A stretch of DNA of 64,000 nt from JABMMZ01 sp044341025 (GCA_044341025.1 JBIISM010000009.1:22711-86710); one strand, 5' to 3'. Positions 27,686-37,191 are shown, counted from the stretch's first letter. Numbers and translations: made by a program. Notes: generated by a model not told the origin, from the sequence alone.

Positions 27686-28570
27686 GTGAACAAACTTTTC
27701 ATCTATAGCCTATTGATCTTGCTCGTTTCCTCGTGTTCCGAGTACAGCACTGTTGTGAAGAAAGGCAGCAATGATGAAAAATATGATTTGGCAAAAAAAC
27801 TTTACCTAAAGAAAGACTACGTAAGGGCACTGCCTTTATTCGAAGATTTGCTGGCGGTTTATAGAGGCAAGGAAAAAAGTGAAGAGATTTATTATTATTA
27901 CTGTTATTCTTATTATGGTTTGGGCCAATATGAGCTCGCAGCATTTCACTTTAAAAATTTCACAGAGAATTATTACAACAGCAAACATATTGAAGAATGT
28001 AACTTCAGATACACCAATTGTCTCTACAAAGACGCACTTGAATATTTTTTAGACCAAACCTCTACTGTTAAGGCAATTTCAGAAATTCAATTATACTTGA
28101 ACCAATACCCCAATTCAAAATCGATTTATGAAGTTTTGGATAAGGATAGAACTGTTGGTGGGCAGACAATAGCTTTTAAAGACACCATAACTTTCAAAGA
28201 CAAATGCAATGATCAGATTGATGAATTGAGAGGTAAATTGAAAACAAAGGCATTCGAGAACGCCATGTTGTTCTACAAAATTGAAGATTATTTAGCGGCT
28301 ATAGTTTCGTTCAAAAATGCCATCAAAGATTTTCCAGATATGGACAATAAAGATGAGATAGAATTTTTAATTGTTAAATGTTCTTATTTGTATGCAAAAT
28401 TCAGCATAGACGAAAAGAAAGAGGAGCGATTAAATATTGTTTTTGCCGAATATTCAGAATACACTAGAAACAATAAGCCGTCTAATAAGTGGCATGATGA
28501 AGCCACTAAATTAAACAAGAAAGCTCAAGAAGAATTAACCAAACACCAAAAAATCCATAAAATTCAATAA
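27686..28570 (+). CDS. bamD: Outer membrane assembly lipoprotein BamD
   Basis: BamD is the TPR lipoprotein of the BAM complex that inserts beta-barrel proteins. The product (about 294 residues) starts with a lipoprotein signal (VNKLFIYSLLILLVSSCSEY; lipobox Cys near residue 17). TPR-like helices follow: 'DYVRALPLFEDLLAVYRG', 'YYCYSYYGLGQYELAAFHFKNF' and 'YLAAIVSFKNAIKDFPD'. The GTG at 27686 starts exactly at the signal peptide. The bamD-rpoZ-coaBC-DUF4835 order is conserved in Bacteroidota and supports the call. Confidence 0.92.
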   Translation: MNKLFIYSLLILLVSSCSEYSTVVKKGSNDEKYDLAKKLYLKKDYVRALPLFEDLLAVYRGKEKSEEIYYYYCYSYYGLGQYELAAFHFKNFTENYYNSKHIEECNFRYTNCLYKDALEYFLDQTSTVKAISEIQLYLNQYPNSKSIYEVLDKDRTVGGQTIAFKDTITFKDKCNDQIDELRGKLKTKAFENAMLFYKIEDYLAAIVSFKNAIKDFPDMDNKDEIEFLIVKCSYLYAKFSIDEKKEERLNIVFAEYSEYTRNNKPSNKWHDEATKLNKKAQEELTKHQKIHKIQ

Positions 28571-28571
28571 T

Positions 28572-28895
28572 ATGAAAGAACAAAAATTGTCTCCCAGTGC
28601 TGAAGCCCGTAATTTGAAAGACATTGAAAGTGTAACTGGAAACTTATACCTTTCGACTGTAATCATTGCTAAAAGAGCCAATCAAATTTCACAACAAATG
28701 AAAGATGAGCTTACCAATAAGCTTTCAGAATTTGCTTCAGACCATGACAACTTGGAAGAAGTTCATGAAAATAGGGAGCAAATTGAAATTAGTGCATTGT
28801 ACGAGAAAATGCCTAAACCAACACTTGTCTCTACTCATGAATTTTTAAACGGTAAAGTGTATTATCGTCTACCAGACAATGAGTCTCAAGGGTAA
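28572..28895 (+). CDS. rpoZ: RNA polymerase omega subunit (Bacteroidota type)
   Basis: The 107-residue protein matches the RpoZ/omega family of Bacteroidota: 'ARNLKDIESVTGNLYLSTVIIAKRANQIS' contains the AR.AN core that contacts beta-prime, followed by an acidic region. It starts one base after the bamD stop and overlaps coaBC by 17 bases. The position between bamD and coaBC is the standard one for this phylum. Confidence 0.9.
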   Translation: MKEQKLSPSAEARNLKDIESVTGNLYLSTVIIAKRANQISQQMKDELTNKLSEFASDHDNLEEVHENREQIEISALYEKMPKPTLVSTHEFLNGKVYYRLPDNESQG

Positions 28896-29427
28896 GCATA
28901 TCTTACTTGGAGTTTCTGGCAGTATAGCTGCATATAAGGCAGCATTTTTAACCCGACTTTTCGTAAAGGAACACGCAGAGGTTAAAATCATCATGACCGA
29001 ATCTGCGAAGTCATTTATAGCCCCTGTCACCTTAGCTACTTTAAGCAAAAACCCTGTAATAAGCGATTTTTTTATCGGCAAAACTGGAGAATGGAACAAC
29101 CATGTTGAGCTAGGTTTATGGGCCGATGTTATGCTTGTTGCTCCTGCTAGTGCCAATACCATTGCAAAAATGGCGAATGGGATATGTGATAATTTACTTT
29201 TGGCTGCCTATTTGTCTGCAAGGTCAAAAGTTTTTTTTGCGCCTGCCATGGATTTAGACATGTACCTTCATCCCGCAGTTCAAAATAATATTTCTAAACT
29301 GCAGACTTATGGAAACATACTAATAGACGCGGAACAAGGAGAATTGGCAAGTGGTTTGGATGGGAAGGGAAGAATGGCCGAGCCTGAAAATATTTTAAAA
29401 TTATTATCTGAGCATTTTGCTTATTGA
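28879..29427 (+). CDS. coaC: Phosphopantothenoylcysteine decarboxylase half of CoaBC (separate frame)
   Basis: The flavoprotein half of CoaBC decarboxylates phosphopantothenoylcysteine in coenzyme A synthesis. The 182 residues have 'LGVSGSIAAYKAA', 'VAPASANTIAKMANGICDNLL' and 'PAMDLDMYLHPA' (PAMN-type site, here PAMD). The frame stops at TGA 29425-29427, exactly where bifunctional CoaBC proteins continue into the ligase half. The ligase half follows in the +1 frame with 11 bases of overlap. Either two coupled genes or a one-base frameshift is possible. Confidence 0.9.
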   Translation: MSLKGKHILLGVSGSIAAYKAAFLTRLFVKEHAEVKIIMTESAKSFIAPVTLATLSKNPVISDFFIGKTGEWNNHVELGLWADVMLVAPASANTIAKMANGICDNLLLAAYLSARSKVFFAPAMDLDMYLHPAVQNNISKLQTYGNILIDAEQGELASGLDGKGRMAEPENILKLLSEHFAY

Positions 29428-30082
29428 TTATTATTCTGGTAAAAAGATTCTTATAACCGCCGGACCTACATACGAAAAGATAGATCCTGTGCGTTTTATT
29501 GGCAATTATTCAACAGGAAAAATGGGATACGCAATTGCCGAGGAGTTAGCCAATCTTGGCGCAGATGTGCATTTAGTATCCGGTCCGGTGCACATTCAAA
29601 CTCAGAATCCCAATATTAAACTTTATAAGGTCGAATCTGCGTTAGAAATGCTAGAGATTTGCACAAATCTATTTGCTGATTGTGATGTTGCAATTATGGC
29701 TGCAGCTGTAGCTGATTATAGGCCTGAAAGTTTTGAAACAAATAAAATTAAAAAGCATTCGGATGATTTGGTTTTGAAATTGGTTAAGAATCCTGATATA
29801 CTTGCAACTCTAGGAACAATAAAGAAACAAGGTCAATTCTTAATTGGTTTTGCCCTAGAAACCAATAATGAAATTGACAATGCCAAAGAAAAGCTTCTCA
29901 GGAAAAATGCTGATGCCATTGTCTTAAATTCACTAAATGATCCTGGCGCTGGCTTTAGCCATCAAACCAATAAAATTACAATTATTCTTCAAAAAGATGT
30001 TATTTTTGAATATCCATTAAAAGATAAAAAGCTTGTTGCAAAAGATATAATTACATGCATATCAGAAAATTTAAAAAACTAG
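29417..30082 (+). CDS. coaB: Phosphopantothenate-cysteine ligase half of CoaBC (separate frame)
   Basis: This half joins cysteine to 4'-phosphopantothenate. 'ILITAGPTYEKIDPVRFI', 'NYSTGKMGYAIAEEL' and 'VAIMAAAVADYRPE' are signature segments of the CoaB domain, and 'KLVKNPDIL' and 'IGFALETNNE' are present later. The only plausible start is TTG at 29417, inside the coaC end, and the family would begin near 'GKKILITAGPT'. No ATG or GTG lies before the domain. It may therefore be read as a fusion through frameshifting, or the split may be a sequence error. Confidence 0.88.
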   Translation: MLIDYYSGKKILITAGPTYEKIDPVRFIGNYSTGKMGYAIAEELANLGADVHLVSGPVHIQTQNPNIKLYKVESALEMLEICTNLFADCDVAIMAAAVADYRPESFETNKIKKHSDDLVLKLVKNPDILATLGTIKKQGQFLIGFALETNNEIDNAKEKLLRKNADAIVLNSLNDPGAGFSHQTNKITIILQKDVIFEYPLKDKKLVAKDIITCISENLKN

Positions 30083-30972
30083 GTTACGTATTATTTTGTC
30101 TCTTTATTCTTGCAGATACTAGGACGTATGGTCAAGATGTTGAAGCTAAAATAACCATCATTCATCCAAAGGTTCAGATTTCAAATACCCAAATTTTTAA
30201 ATCATTAGAATCTTCAATTTCTCAATTTGTTAACCAAAGACTTTGGTGTGCAGATAAGTTAACATCTGTTGAGCACATTAAGATGACTTTTTTGATTGAT
30301 ATAACCGGTTATGAGCTCAATTCAAATGACTTTACAGGAACCATTCAGGTTCAAGCTACAAGACCGGTATTTGGCAGTACTTACAATACTGTTATTTTTA
30401 ATCAATTGGATTTAGACTTTAATTTTCAATATCAAGAATTCCAAGCAATGGAATTTCAGCAAAATGCGAATGTATACAACTTGACAGGGATTCTAGCCTT
30501 TTACGTAAATGTTGTATTGGGCCTTAATTACGACACCTATTCTCTTGATGCCGGAACCCCATACTATCAAAAGGCAAGAGAGATATTAAATGTAAGTCAA
30601 AGCATGTCAGGTTGGAGATCAAATGATGGGCAGAGTTTGAAAAATAGATATTATTTAATTGATAATTTGACCAACGACCGCTATTCACCTGTAAGAAAAA
30701 GTCTATACAATTACCATATGTCTGGTTTGGACATTATGCACAAAGATATTGCCAAGGGTCGCGATGAAGTTTTCAAAGCGTTGGAAAATTTTCAAGAGTT
30801 AACTAAAATTTACCCCAATTCAATGTTGGTTAAGGTATTCTTCAATGCAAAGTATCGCGAGATAATTGAAATTTTCAAAGGAGCCCCAAGCGCAGAACAA
30901 ACAAAAGCTATTGAGTTGCTTTCTAATATGGATCCAGCCAATAAATCGTTTTACGATCAAATTAAGACCTGA
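30055..30972 (+). CDS. DUF4835-family exported protein
   Basis: The 305-residue protein has a signal peptide ('LGYVLFCLFILADTRTYGQ'). DUF4835 features follow: 'VEAKITIIHPKVQISNTQIF', 'FINQRLW'-like 'FVNQRLWCADKL', 'YEFQQF'-like 'YQEFQAMEFQ' and 'LTGILAFYVNVVLGLNYDTYS'. The family is found in Bacteroidota just after coaBC. Its molecular role is not settled; an envelope function is likely. It overlaps coaB by 28 bases and aroB by one (TGATG). Confidence 0.9.
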   Translation: MHIRKFKKLGYVLFCLFILADTRTYGQDVEAKITIIHPKVQISNTQIFKSLESSISQFVNQRLWCADKLTSVEHIKMTFLIDITGYELNSNDFTGTIQVQATRPVFGSTYNTVIFNQLDLDFNFQYQEFQAMEFQQNANVYNLTGILAFYVNVVLGLNYDTYSLDAGTPYYQKAREILNVSQSMSGWRSNDGQSLKNRYYLIDNLTNDRYSPVRKSLYNYHMSGLDIMHKDIAKGRDEVFKALENFQELTKIYPNSMLVKVFFNAKYREIIEIFKGAPSAEQTKAIELLSNMDPANKSFYDQIKT

Positions 30973-31988
30973 TGCAAATGCCAGAATTGGTTTTTACAAA
31001 AACCATCTCGGAATCTTTGAGGCAGTATTGCGCACTAAGTAAAATTACAAATGCAATAGTCTTATGCGATACCAATACACAAAGGTATTGTTTGCCACTT
31101 ATTGCCGAATTGAACCTTCCAGTAATCGAATGTGAAGCAGGCGAAAATTCAAAATCTTTTGAAGAAGTTATTCGAATAATCGATAAGTTAATTGATTTAA
31201 AAGCGGATAGACAAACCGTATTAATAAATCTTGGAGGTGGCATGGTAACTGATTTGGGCGGCTTTGTAGCTTCAATCTTTAAACGGGGTATTCCATATAT
31301 AAACATCCCAACAAGTTTGCTAGGAATGGTAGATGCGGGCATTGGGGGTAAAACAGGCATAGATTATTTGAACTATAAAAATATTGTTGGGGTATTCAAA
31401 CAAGCCAACGCAATTTTTATTTCTACAGAATTTTTGAAGACATTGCCGGAAGAAGACTATAAGAGTGCTTGGAGTGAGATTATTAAAACTGCAACTGTTG
31501 CCAATGAATCGCTGTTCGAATTAATAGAGTCAGATGGCAATTTAGATGAAGTAATAAAACAATGTGCTATAACAAAATCAGAATTGGTTGAAAGGGATTT
31601 TATGGATCAAAATATAAGACAATTGTTGAATTTCGGACATACTTTCGGACATGCATATGAATCATATTTCTTAGAAATTAATAAACCAATTAAGCACGGT
31701 TTTGCTGTCGCATATGGCATGCTGATTGAGCTTAAGATTGCATTGTGTATTAATAATATTTCATCAAATGAATTTGAAAGAATAAGTAAGTTACTAAAGC
31801 AGAAGCTTGGAATCGTTGATTTTGAAGATGATTTGTTTGATCTCTATTTAAAATACATCGCTTCAGACAAGAAGAATGTAGATTCTAATGTCCGTTTTTC
31901 TTTGCCAAAATCAATCGGAAAAGGACAATACCAATACAAAGTTTCTATGGAGCAATTAAAGAAATGGAAAATTGAGGGGATTATATAA
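30972..31988 (+). CDS. aroB: 3-dehydroquinate synthase
   Basis: AroB makes 3-dehydroquinate from DAHP, step two of the shikimate pathway, using NAD and a metal ion. The 338-residue protein has 'INLGGGMVTDLGGFVASIF', 'INIPTSLLGMVDAGIGGKTG', the metal-ligand helix start 'SAWSEIIKTATV' and 'LNFGHTFGHAYES' with a further His in 'KHGFAVAYGM'. Length is at the short end of the family but all active-site segments are present. Its start overlaps the DUF4835 stop. Confidence 0.95.
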   Translation: MQMPELVFTKTISESLRQYCALSKITNAIVLCDTNTQRYCLPLIAELNLPVIECEAGENSKSFEEVIRIIDKLIDLKADRQTVLINLGGGMVTDLGGFVASIFKRGIPYINIPTSLLGMVDAGIGGKTGIDYLNYKNIVGVFKQANAIFISTEFLKTLPEEDYKSAWSEIIKTATVANESLFELIESDGNLDEVIKQCAITKSELVERDFMDQNIRQLLNFGHTFGHAYESYFLEINKPIKHGFAVAYGMLIELKIALCINNISSNEFERISKLLKQKLGIVDFEDDLFDLYLKYIASDKKNVDSNVRFSLPKSIGKGQYQYKVSMEQLKKWKIEGII

Positions 31989-32020
31989 AAAAACATCTTT
32001 AATTTGCACATTTAAATTTT

Positions 32021-33583
32021 ATGGGTACACAGACTCAAGAAACTATGAATAAAAGAGAAATATTGGATCAGAAACGCCAAGAATCTTTGCTAGGTGGTGG
32101 TGAAGAAAGAATAAAATCACAGCACGCAAAGGGTAAATTGACCGCTAGAGAAAGAATCCATTTTCTAATGGATGAGAATAGCTTCAATGAAATTGGCGCT
32201 TTTGTTATGCACAGAAGCAATGACTTTGGAATGCAAAAACAAAAGTTTGCTGGCGATGGAGTTGTTACAGGATATGGAACCATTTCAGGGCGCTTGGTTT
32301 ATGTTTTTTCTCAAGATTTTACTGTGTTTGGAGGTTCATTGAGCGAGACACACGCAGAGAAAATTTGTAAAATAATGGATTTAGCCATTCAAAATGGTGC
32401 TCCAGTTATAGGGTTAAATGATAGTGGTGGAGCAAGAATACAAGAAGGGGTTGTTTCATTGGGTGGCTATGCAGATATTTTTTATAGAAACACGATAGCC
32501 AGTGGAGTAATTCCTCAGATATCAGCAATTATGGGACCTTGTGCTGGTGGTGCTGTATATTCGCCTGCTATCACAGATTTTATCGGCATGGTTGAAAACA
32601 CAAGTTATATGTTTGTTACAGGACCAAATGTAGTGAAAACTGTAACCAATGAAGAGGTAAGTAGTGAGCAGTTAGGAGGCGCATCTGTGCATTCTTCAAA
32701 ATCTGGTGTCGCTCACTTTTCTTTTGCCAATGAAATCGATTGTTTAAGTAGTTTGAAAAAATTACTTAGTTATGTTCCTCAAAATTGTGAAGAAAAAGCA
32801 CCAATGCTGCCTTATCAAGCGGCCAACGAGACCAGAGAGCAATTAAAGAATATAATACCTGAAAATGCAAATCAGCCATACGACATGCGCGAAGTTATTG
32901 AAGGTTTGGTTGATGACGCAAGTTTTTTTGAAGTACACAAGAATTTTGCAGAAAATATATTGGTTGGATTTGCCCGTTTAGCCGGTAGAAGTATTGGTAT
33001 AGTGGCAAATAATCCGTCCTCTTTGGCGGGTGTTTTAGACGTTAATTCATCAACAAAAGCCGCAAGATTTGTAAGGTTCTGTGACGCCTTCAATATACCT
33101 CTTTTGGTATTAGAGGATGTTCCAGGCTTTTTGCCGGGAACAGACCAAGAATGGAATGCAATTATTACCAATGGCGCTAAATTATTATATGCTTTTAGCG
33201 AAGCCACCGTGCCTCGGATTACAGTAATTACCAGAAAGGCCTATGGCGGGGCTTATGATGTAATGAACAGCAAACATATTGGTGCTGATATGAATTACGC
33301 TTGGCCAAGTGCTGAGATAGCAGTAATGGGAGCAAAAGGTGCAGCTGAAATTATCTTTAAAAAGGAAATTTCAAATGCAGACAATCCTGATCAAGCTTGG
33401 AAAGAAAAAGAAGCTGAATACGCTGAGATTTTTGCGAACCCATATAGAGCTGCTGAACGCGGTTTTATTGATGATGTTATTTATCCAGAAGAAACCAGAT
33501 CAAGATTAATAACAGCCTTTTCTATGCTTGAAAATAAAGTTAAAAATCTACCTAGAAAGAAACACGGCAACATTCCATTATAA
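32021..33583 (+). CDS. Acyl-CoA carboxylase carboxyltransferase (beta) subunit
   Basis: The 520-residue protein transfers CO2 from carboxybiotin to an acyl-CoA, most likely propionyl-CoA. Both crotonase-like halves are present: 'FGGSLSETHAEKICKIMDLA', 'GLNDSGGARIQEGV', 'MGPCAGGAVYSPA', 'NSSTKAARFVRFCDAFNIPL' and 'ARKAYGGAYDVM'-like 'TRKAYGGAYDVMNS'. Length and motifs fit PccB/MmdA. No biotin carboxylase, biotin carrier or sodium-pump subunit is adjacent, so the complex type is open. A second Met eight codons in (32045) is an equally good start. Confidence 0.93.
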   Translation: MGTQTQETMNKREILDQKRQESLLGGGEERIKSQHAKGKLTARERIHFLMDENSFNEIGAFVMHRSNDFGMQKQKFAGDGVVTGYGTISGRLVYVFSQDFTVFGGSLSETHAEKICKIMDLAIQNGAPVIGLNDSGGARIQEGVVSLGGYADIFYRNTIASGVIPQISAIMGPCAGGAVYSPAITDFIGMVENTSYMFVTGPNVVKTVTNEEVSSEQLGGASVHSSKSGVAHFSFANEIDCLSSLKKLLSYVPQNCEEKAPMLPYQAANETREQLKNIIPENANQPYDMREVIEGLVDDASFFEVHKNFAENILVGFARLAGRSIGIVANNPSSLAGVLDVNSSTKAARFVRFCDAFNIPLLVLEDVPGFLPGTDQEWNAIITNGAKLLYAFSEATVPRITVITRKAYGGAYDVMNSKHIGADMNYAWPSAEIAVMGAKGAAEIIFKKEISNADNPDQAWKEKEAEYAEIFANPYRAAERGFIDDVIYPEETRSRLITAFSMLENKVKNLPRKKHGNIPL

Positions 33584-33588
33584 ATCCA

Positions 33589-34530
33589 ATGAAGTTAATA
33601 TCAATTGTCGTCCCTTGCTATAATGAGCAGGAAGTTTTTGACGAAACCTACAAGCGTCTAACAGAAACTTTCGAGCATTTAGACAAAAGTAAATATACTT
33701 ATGAAATCATATTTGTAAACGATGGAAGCAAAGACAATACAATTGACTTAATTCAGAAGGTTATTAATTCAGATTCTCGTGTTAAGGGGATTAATTTTTC
33801 CAGGAATTTTGGACACCAAATAGCAATTACTGCTGGTTTGGATAATTGTAAGGGGGATGCAGCGGTGGTTATTGATGCTGATTTACAAGATCCTCCTAGT
33901 GTTATATTAGAAATGGTAAAAAAATGGGAAGAGGGCTATGATGTTATTTTTGGTAAAAGAAGAGAAAGGGCTGGTGAAAGCACTTTTAAGCTTTTAACTG
34001 CTAAATGGTTTTATCGTTTCATCAACCGCTTAAGCGATGTTGATATGCCCCTTGATACTGGTGATTTTAGGTTAATGGATCGCAATGCCCTTAGCCAGTT
34101 CTTAAAAATGCGCGAAACTTATCGTTTTGTAAGAGGCATGGTCGCATGGATAGGGTTTAGGCAGACTTTTGTTGAATACGACAGGGAGAGTAGATTTGCC
34201 GGAACAACTAAATATCCATTGAAGAAAATGTTGCGCCTAGCCAGTGACGCAATATTGTCATTTTCAAATACACCATTAAAAGTTGCAACGTTTGTTGGCT
34301 TTATAACCTCAATTGGTGCATTTTTTGGAATAATATACTCCTTGTATATGCGGCTGTTTACCGATGATTTTGTGGAAGGTTGGACCTTGCTTATGATTTC
34401 TGTTTTGCTCATAGGCGGTATTATTTTATTGGTTTTAGGCATTATCGGCGAATATGTTGGTAGGATTTACGGAGAGATAAAACAAAGACCGCTTTATATT
34501 ATACAAGATAAGTTAGGATTTGATAAATAA
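33589..34530 (+). CDS. Family 2 glycosyltransferase with two C-terminal membrane helices
   Basis: The 313-residue protein resembles DPM1/GtrB-type enzymes that move sugars to a polyprenyl phosphate. Motifs are 'VVPCYNEQEVFDETY', 'IIFVNDGSKDNT', the DXD-like 'VIDADLQDPP', 'LDTGDFRLMDR' and 'SRFAGTTKYPLKK'. Two transmembrane segments follow (about residues 225-250 and 265-290). It starts five bases after the carboxylase stop and five bases before the oxidoreductase gene, so the last two are probably translated together in envelope glycan or lipid metabolism. Confidence 0.9.
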   Translation: MKLISIVVPCYNEQEVFDETYKRLTETFEHLDKSKYTYEIIFVNDGSKDNTIDLIQKVINSDSRVKGINFSRNFGHQIAITAGLDNCKGDAAVVIDADLQDPPSVILEMVKKWEEGYDVIFGKRRERAGESTFKLLTAKWFYRFINRLSDVDMPLDTGDFRLMDRNALSQFLKMRETYRFVRGMVAWIGFRQTFVEYDRESRFAGTTKYPLKKMLRLASDAILSFSNTPLKVATFVGFITSIGAFFGIIYSLYMRLFTDDFVEGWTLLMISVLLIGGIILLVLGIIGEYVGRIYGEIKQRPLYIIQDKLGFDK

Positions 34531-34535
34531 ATAGA

Positions 34536-35843
34536 ATGTCAAGAAAGTCAATAATTATAGTTGGGGCAGGATTTACCGGCCTAAGTTTGGGTTATTATTT
34601 AGCTAAAGCAGGATGGAAAGTTGATATTTTTGAAAAAGATTCGGAGCCAGGAGGTTTGGCAGGTTCTTTCAAAGTTGAAGGCGAAAATTTAGAAAAATTT
34701 TACCACCATTGGTTTACAAATGATCTTCATATAATGGAATTAATTAAGGAATTGGATTGTGAAGACCATATTGTGATTAGACCAACAAGGACTGGAATGT
34801 ATTATGCAAATAATTTTTTCAAACTTAGCTCGCCTTTAGACCTTTTAAAATTTAACCCTTTAAGTTTTATTAATAGAATAAGACTCGGTTTTGTTGTATT
34901 GGCGGTTAGGCTTGTAAATGATTGGAAAAAGCTCGAGAATATTACTGCAAAGGATTGGTTAATAAAAATATGTGGCAAACAAGGCTATTCAGTAGTTTGG
35001 GAGCCATTGCTAAAGGGAAAATTTGGACGGTATTCAGAAACTGTCTCTGCGGTTTGGTTTTGGAATAAGTTAAAATTAAGGGGTGGCAGCAGAGGAGAAA
35101 AAGGCAAAGAAAATTTAGCGTATTACAAAGGTGGATTTGCATCACTCGCCGAATCTGTGGCAAATAAAATTCTAGATTTTGGAGGTAGTATCAATTATAA
35201 TACTGAAGTAATCTCGATCAATGAAGAATCAGAAATAAAATTGGCAAATGGCAATATTTTTAAGGCAGATAAGACAGTGCTTACAACGCCGCTGCCTATC
35301 ACCGCAAAAATTTTAGATGGCTCAGTTAAATCAGATTACATCGATAGAATTAGGCAAATTCAATACATTGGAAATATATGCTTAACTCTAGAATTAAGTC
35401 AAAGTTTAAGTGAGATTTATTGGTTAAATGTAAATGACCCAGGATTTCCTTTTGTTGGCATAATCGAGCACACTAATTTTGAACCAGTAGAGTCTTATAA
35501 AGGCAGGCACATTGTTTATTTGTCAAAGTATTTGCCTACCGATGAAAAGCTCTATAATATGAGTGAGATTGAGTTTTATGAATACGCAATTCCATATATA
35601 CAGAAAATGTTTCCCGAGTTCAAAAAAGATTGGGTTTTAGATTTTCATGTATGGAAAGAGCCATATTCTCAACCTTTGGTGACAAAGCATTACAGCAAGC
35701 TTATTCCGAGCTTTAATACGCCAATTTCAGGTGTGTATATCAATACCATGGCACAAATTTACCCTGAGGACAGAGGCACAAATTATGCTGTTAGAGAAGG
35801 TAAATTAATGGCGAGTAGATTCTTAAACGACGAATTAAGCTAA
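34536..35843 (+). CDS. FAD-dependent NAD(P)/FAD oxidoreductase (amine oxidase fold)
   Basis: The 435-residue protein opens with the FAD-binding motif 'IIVGAGFTGLSLGYYLAKAG' and 'FEKDSEPGGLAGSF', the layout of protoporphyrinogen oxidase/desaturase-like flavoproteins. The C-terminus 'GVYINTMAQIYPEDRGTNYAV' fits the second FAD-contacting segment. It follows a GT2 gene by five bases, an arrangement seen with lipid-linked sugar or polyprenyl-modifying systems. The substrate is unknown and the call is to family only. Confidence 0.88.
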   Translation: MSRKSIIIVGAGFTGLSLGYYLAKAGWKVDIFEKDSEPGGLAGSFKVEGENLEKFYHHWFTNDLHIMELIKELDCEDHIVIRPTRTGMYYANNFFKLSSPLDLLKFNPLSFINRIRLGFVVLAVRLVNDWKKLENITAKDWLIKICGKQGYSVVWEPLLKGKFGRYSETVSAVWFWNKLKLRGGSRGEKGKENLAYYKGGFASLAESVANKILDFGGSINYNTEVISINEESEIKLANGNIFKADKTVLTTPLPITAKILDGSVKSDYIDRIRQIQYIGNICLTLELSQSLSEIYWLNVNDPGFPFVGIIEHTNFEPVESYKGRHIVYLSKYLPTDEKLYNMSEIEFYEYAIPYIQKMFPEFKKDWVLDFHVWKEPYSQPLVTKHYSKLIPSFNTPISGVYINTMAQIYPEDRGTNYAVREGKLMASRFLNDELS

Positions 35844-36009
35844 TTTTATCACCGGCACCAATGGGATCTCTTTTTTTTAATGGAGATTGTCATTAAATGT
35901 TCATTTTTCAATTAATTTTTGAAAACCATGAAACGTTTTTGAATTTAATACGTCTAATATTTAAATAAGGCACAATAATTGACTTATTAATTGTGTTAAA
36001 ACTATAAAC

Positions 36010-36117
36010 ATGAGCACCGAAAAAAAATATCCTAAAGTGCGCAGCCGTAAAAAAGGCTTAGAAAAACCTGTGCGGAAAGACGGCAATGGCGTTAAACAAG
36101 GTCCTGCAGGCGTTTAA
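36010..36117 (+). CDS. Possible small basic protein (35 residues)
   Basis: ATG at 36010 opens a 35-codon frame (MSTEKKYPKVRSRKKGLEKP...QGPAGV) with 11 Lys/Arg and no hydrophobic segment. Codons here are less AT-rich than the surrounding intergenic DNA, and TAATTGTG, one base off the TAnnTTTG box, lies upstream. It ends one base before the convergent prfA stop. Size and charge recall small RNA- or ribosome-associated proteins, but no family is recognised. Confidence 0.4.
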   Translation: MSTEKKYPKVRSRKKGLEKPVRKDGNGVKQGPAGV

Positions 36118-37191
36118 TTAATCTACGCTGCCTTCTTGCATTCTATCTGCGTTTTCGGCCACTTTTAAGGCGTCAATCATGTCTTGTATTCCGCCACCCA
36201 GAAAACTATCTAAAGAATAGACAGTCATATTGATCCTATGATCTGTTACGCGGCTTTGAGGAAAATTGTATGTTCTGATTTTTGCACTCCTATCACCACT
36301 TGATACCAATGTTTTTCTTTTGCTTGCTATTTTCGAATTATGCTCTTCCAAAGCACGTTCATAAAGCTTAGTTCTAAGCATCTGCATAGCCCTTTCTCTA
36401 TTGCCTAATTGAGACCTTTCAACTTGACAAACAACGACAATTCCTGAAGGTCTATGCGTTAACTGCACTTTGGTTTCAACCTTGTTTACATTTTGACCAC
36501 CTGCACCTCCACTTCTACTGGTTTGTAAATCAATATCAGCAGGGTTTAATTGAACATCAACTTCTTCTGCTTCTGGCATCACAGCAACCGTTGCTGCCGA
36601 AGTATGCACTCTTCCGGCGCTCTCTGTTTTGGGCACTCTCTGAACGCGGTGTACACCACTTTCATATTTCATGTCACCGTATACATTGTTGCCGGTAACT
36701 TCTAAAATAACTTCTTTATATCCGCCTGCAGTGCCTTCACTTTCATCTAAAACTTCTACTTTCCATCCCCTGTTTTCACAGTAGCGCATGTACATTTTCA
36801 TAAGGTCTCCAGCAAATAAACTTGCTTCATCTCCGCCAGTTCCTGCCCTAATCTCTACAATCGCGTTTTTAGCATCTTCTGGATCTTTTGGAATAAGGAG
36901 TAATCTAATTTTATCTTCTAAAGGCCCAATCTTAGCTTCCATTTCTTCAGCCTCCATTCTCGCCATTTCTTTTAGTTCTTGGTCCTTTTCATTGACAATG
37001 ATGTCCTTCGCCTGTTGGTGGTAATTTAAGACTGTTTTGTATTCATTTGCTGTGTCAACAACTTCTTTCAAGTCACTATACTCTTTGTTGAGTTGAGTGA
37101 ATCTTTTCATGTCTTGCATGGTTTCTGAATTACTTAGAAGCAATTCAACTTCTTTGAATCTCGCCTCTATGGCGTCAAATTTATCTAACAT
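36118..37191 (-). CDS. prfA: Peptide chain release factor 1
   Basis: RF1 ends translation at UAA and UAG. The 357-residue protein has the catalytic 'SGGAGGQNVNK' (GGQ) and the RF1-type stop-codon reading region 'QRVPKTESAGRVHTSAATVA', with PKT as the PxT tripeptide, which separates it from RF2 (SPF). The Gln of GGQ is the target of PrmC, encoded at 8261. Length is normal. Confidence 0.96.
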   Translation of the reverse strand: MLDKFDAIEARFKEVELLLSNSETMQDMKRFTQLNKEYSDLKEVVDTANEYKTVLNYHQQAKDIIVNEKDQELKEMARMEAEEMEAKIGPLEDKIRLLLIPKDPEDAKNAIVEIRAGTGGDEASLFAGDLMKMYMRYCENRGWKVEVLDESEGTAGGYKEVILEVTGNNVYGDMKYESGVHRVQRVPKTESAGRVHTSAATVAVMPEAEEVDVQLNPADIDLQTSRSGGAGGQNVNKVETKVQLTHRPSGIVVVCQVERSQLGNRERAMQMLRTKLYERALEEHNSKIASKRKTLVSSGDRSAKIRTYNFPQSRVTDHRINMTVYSLDSFLGGGIQDMIDALKVAENADRMQEGSVD

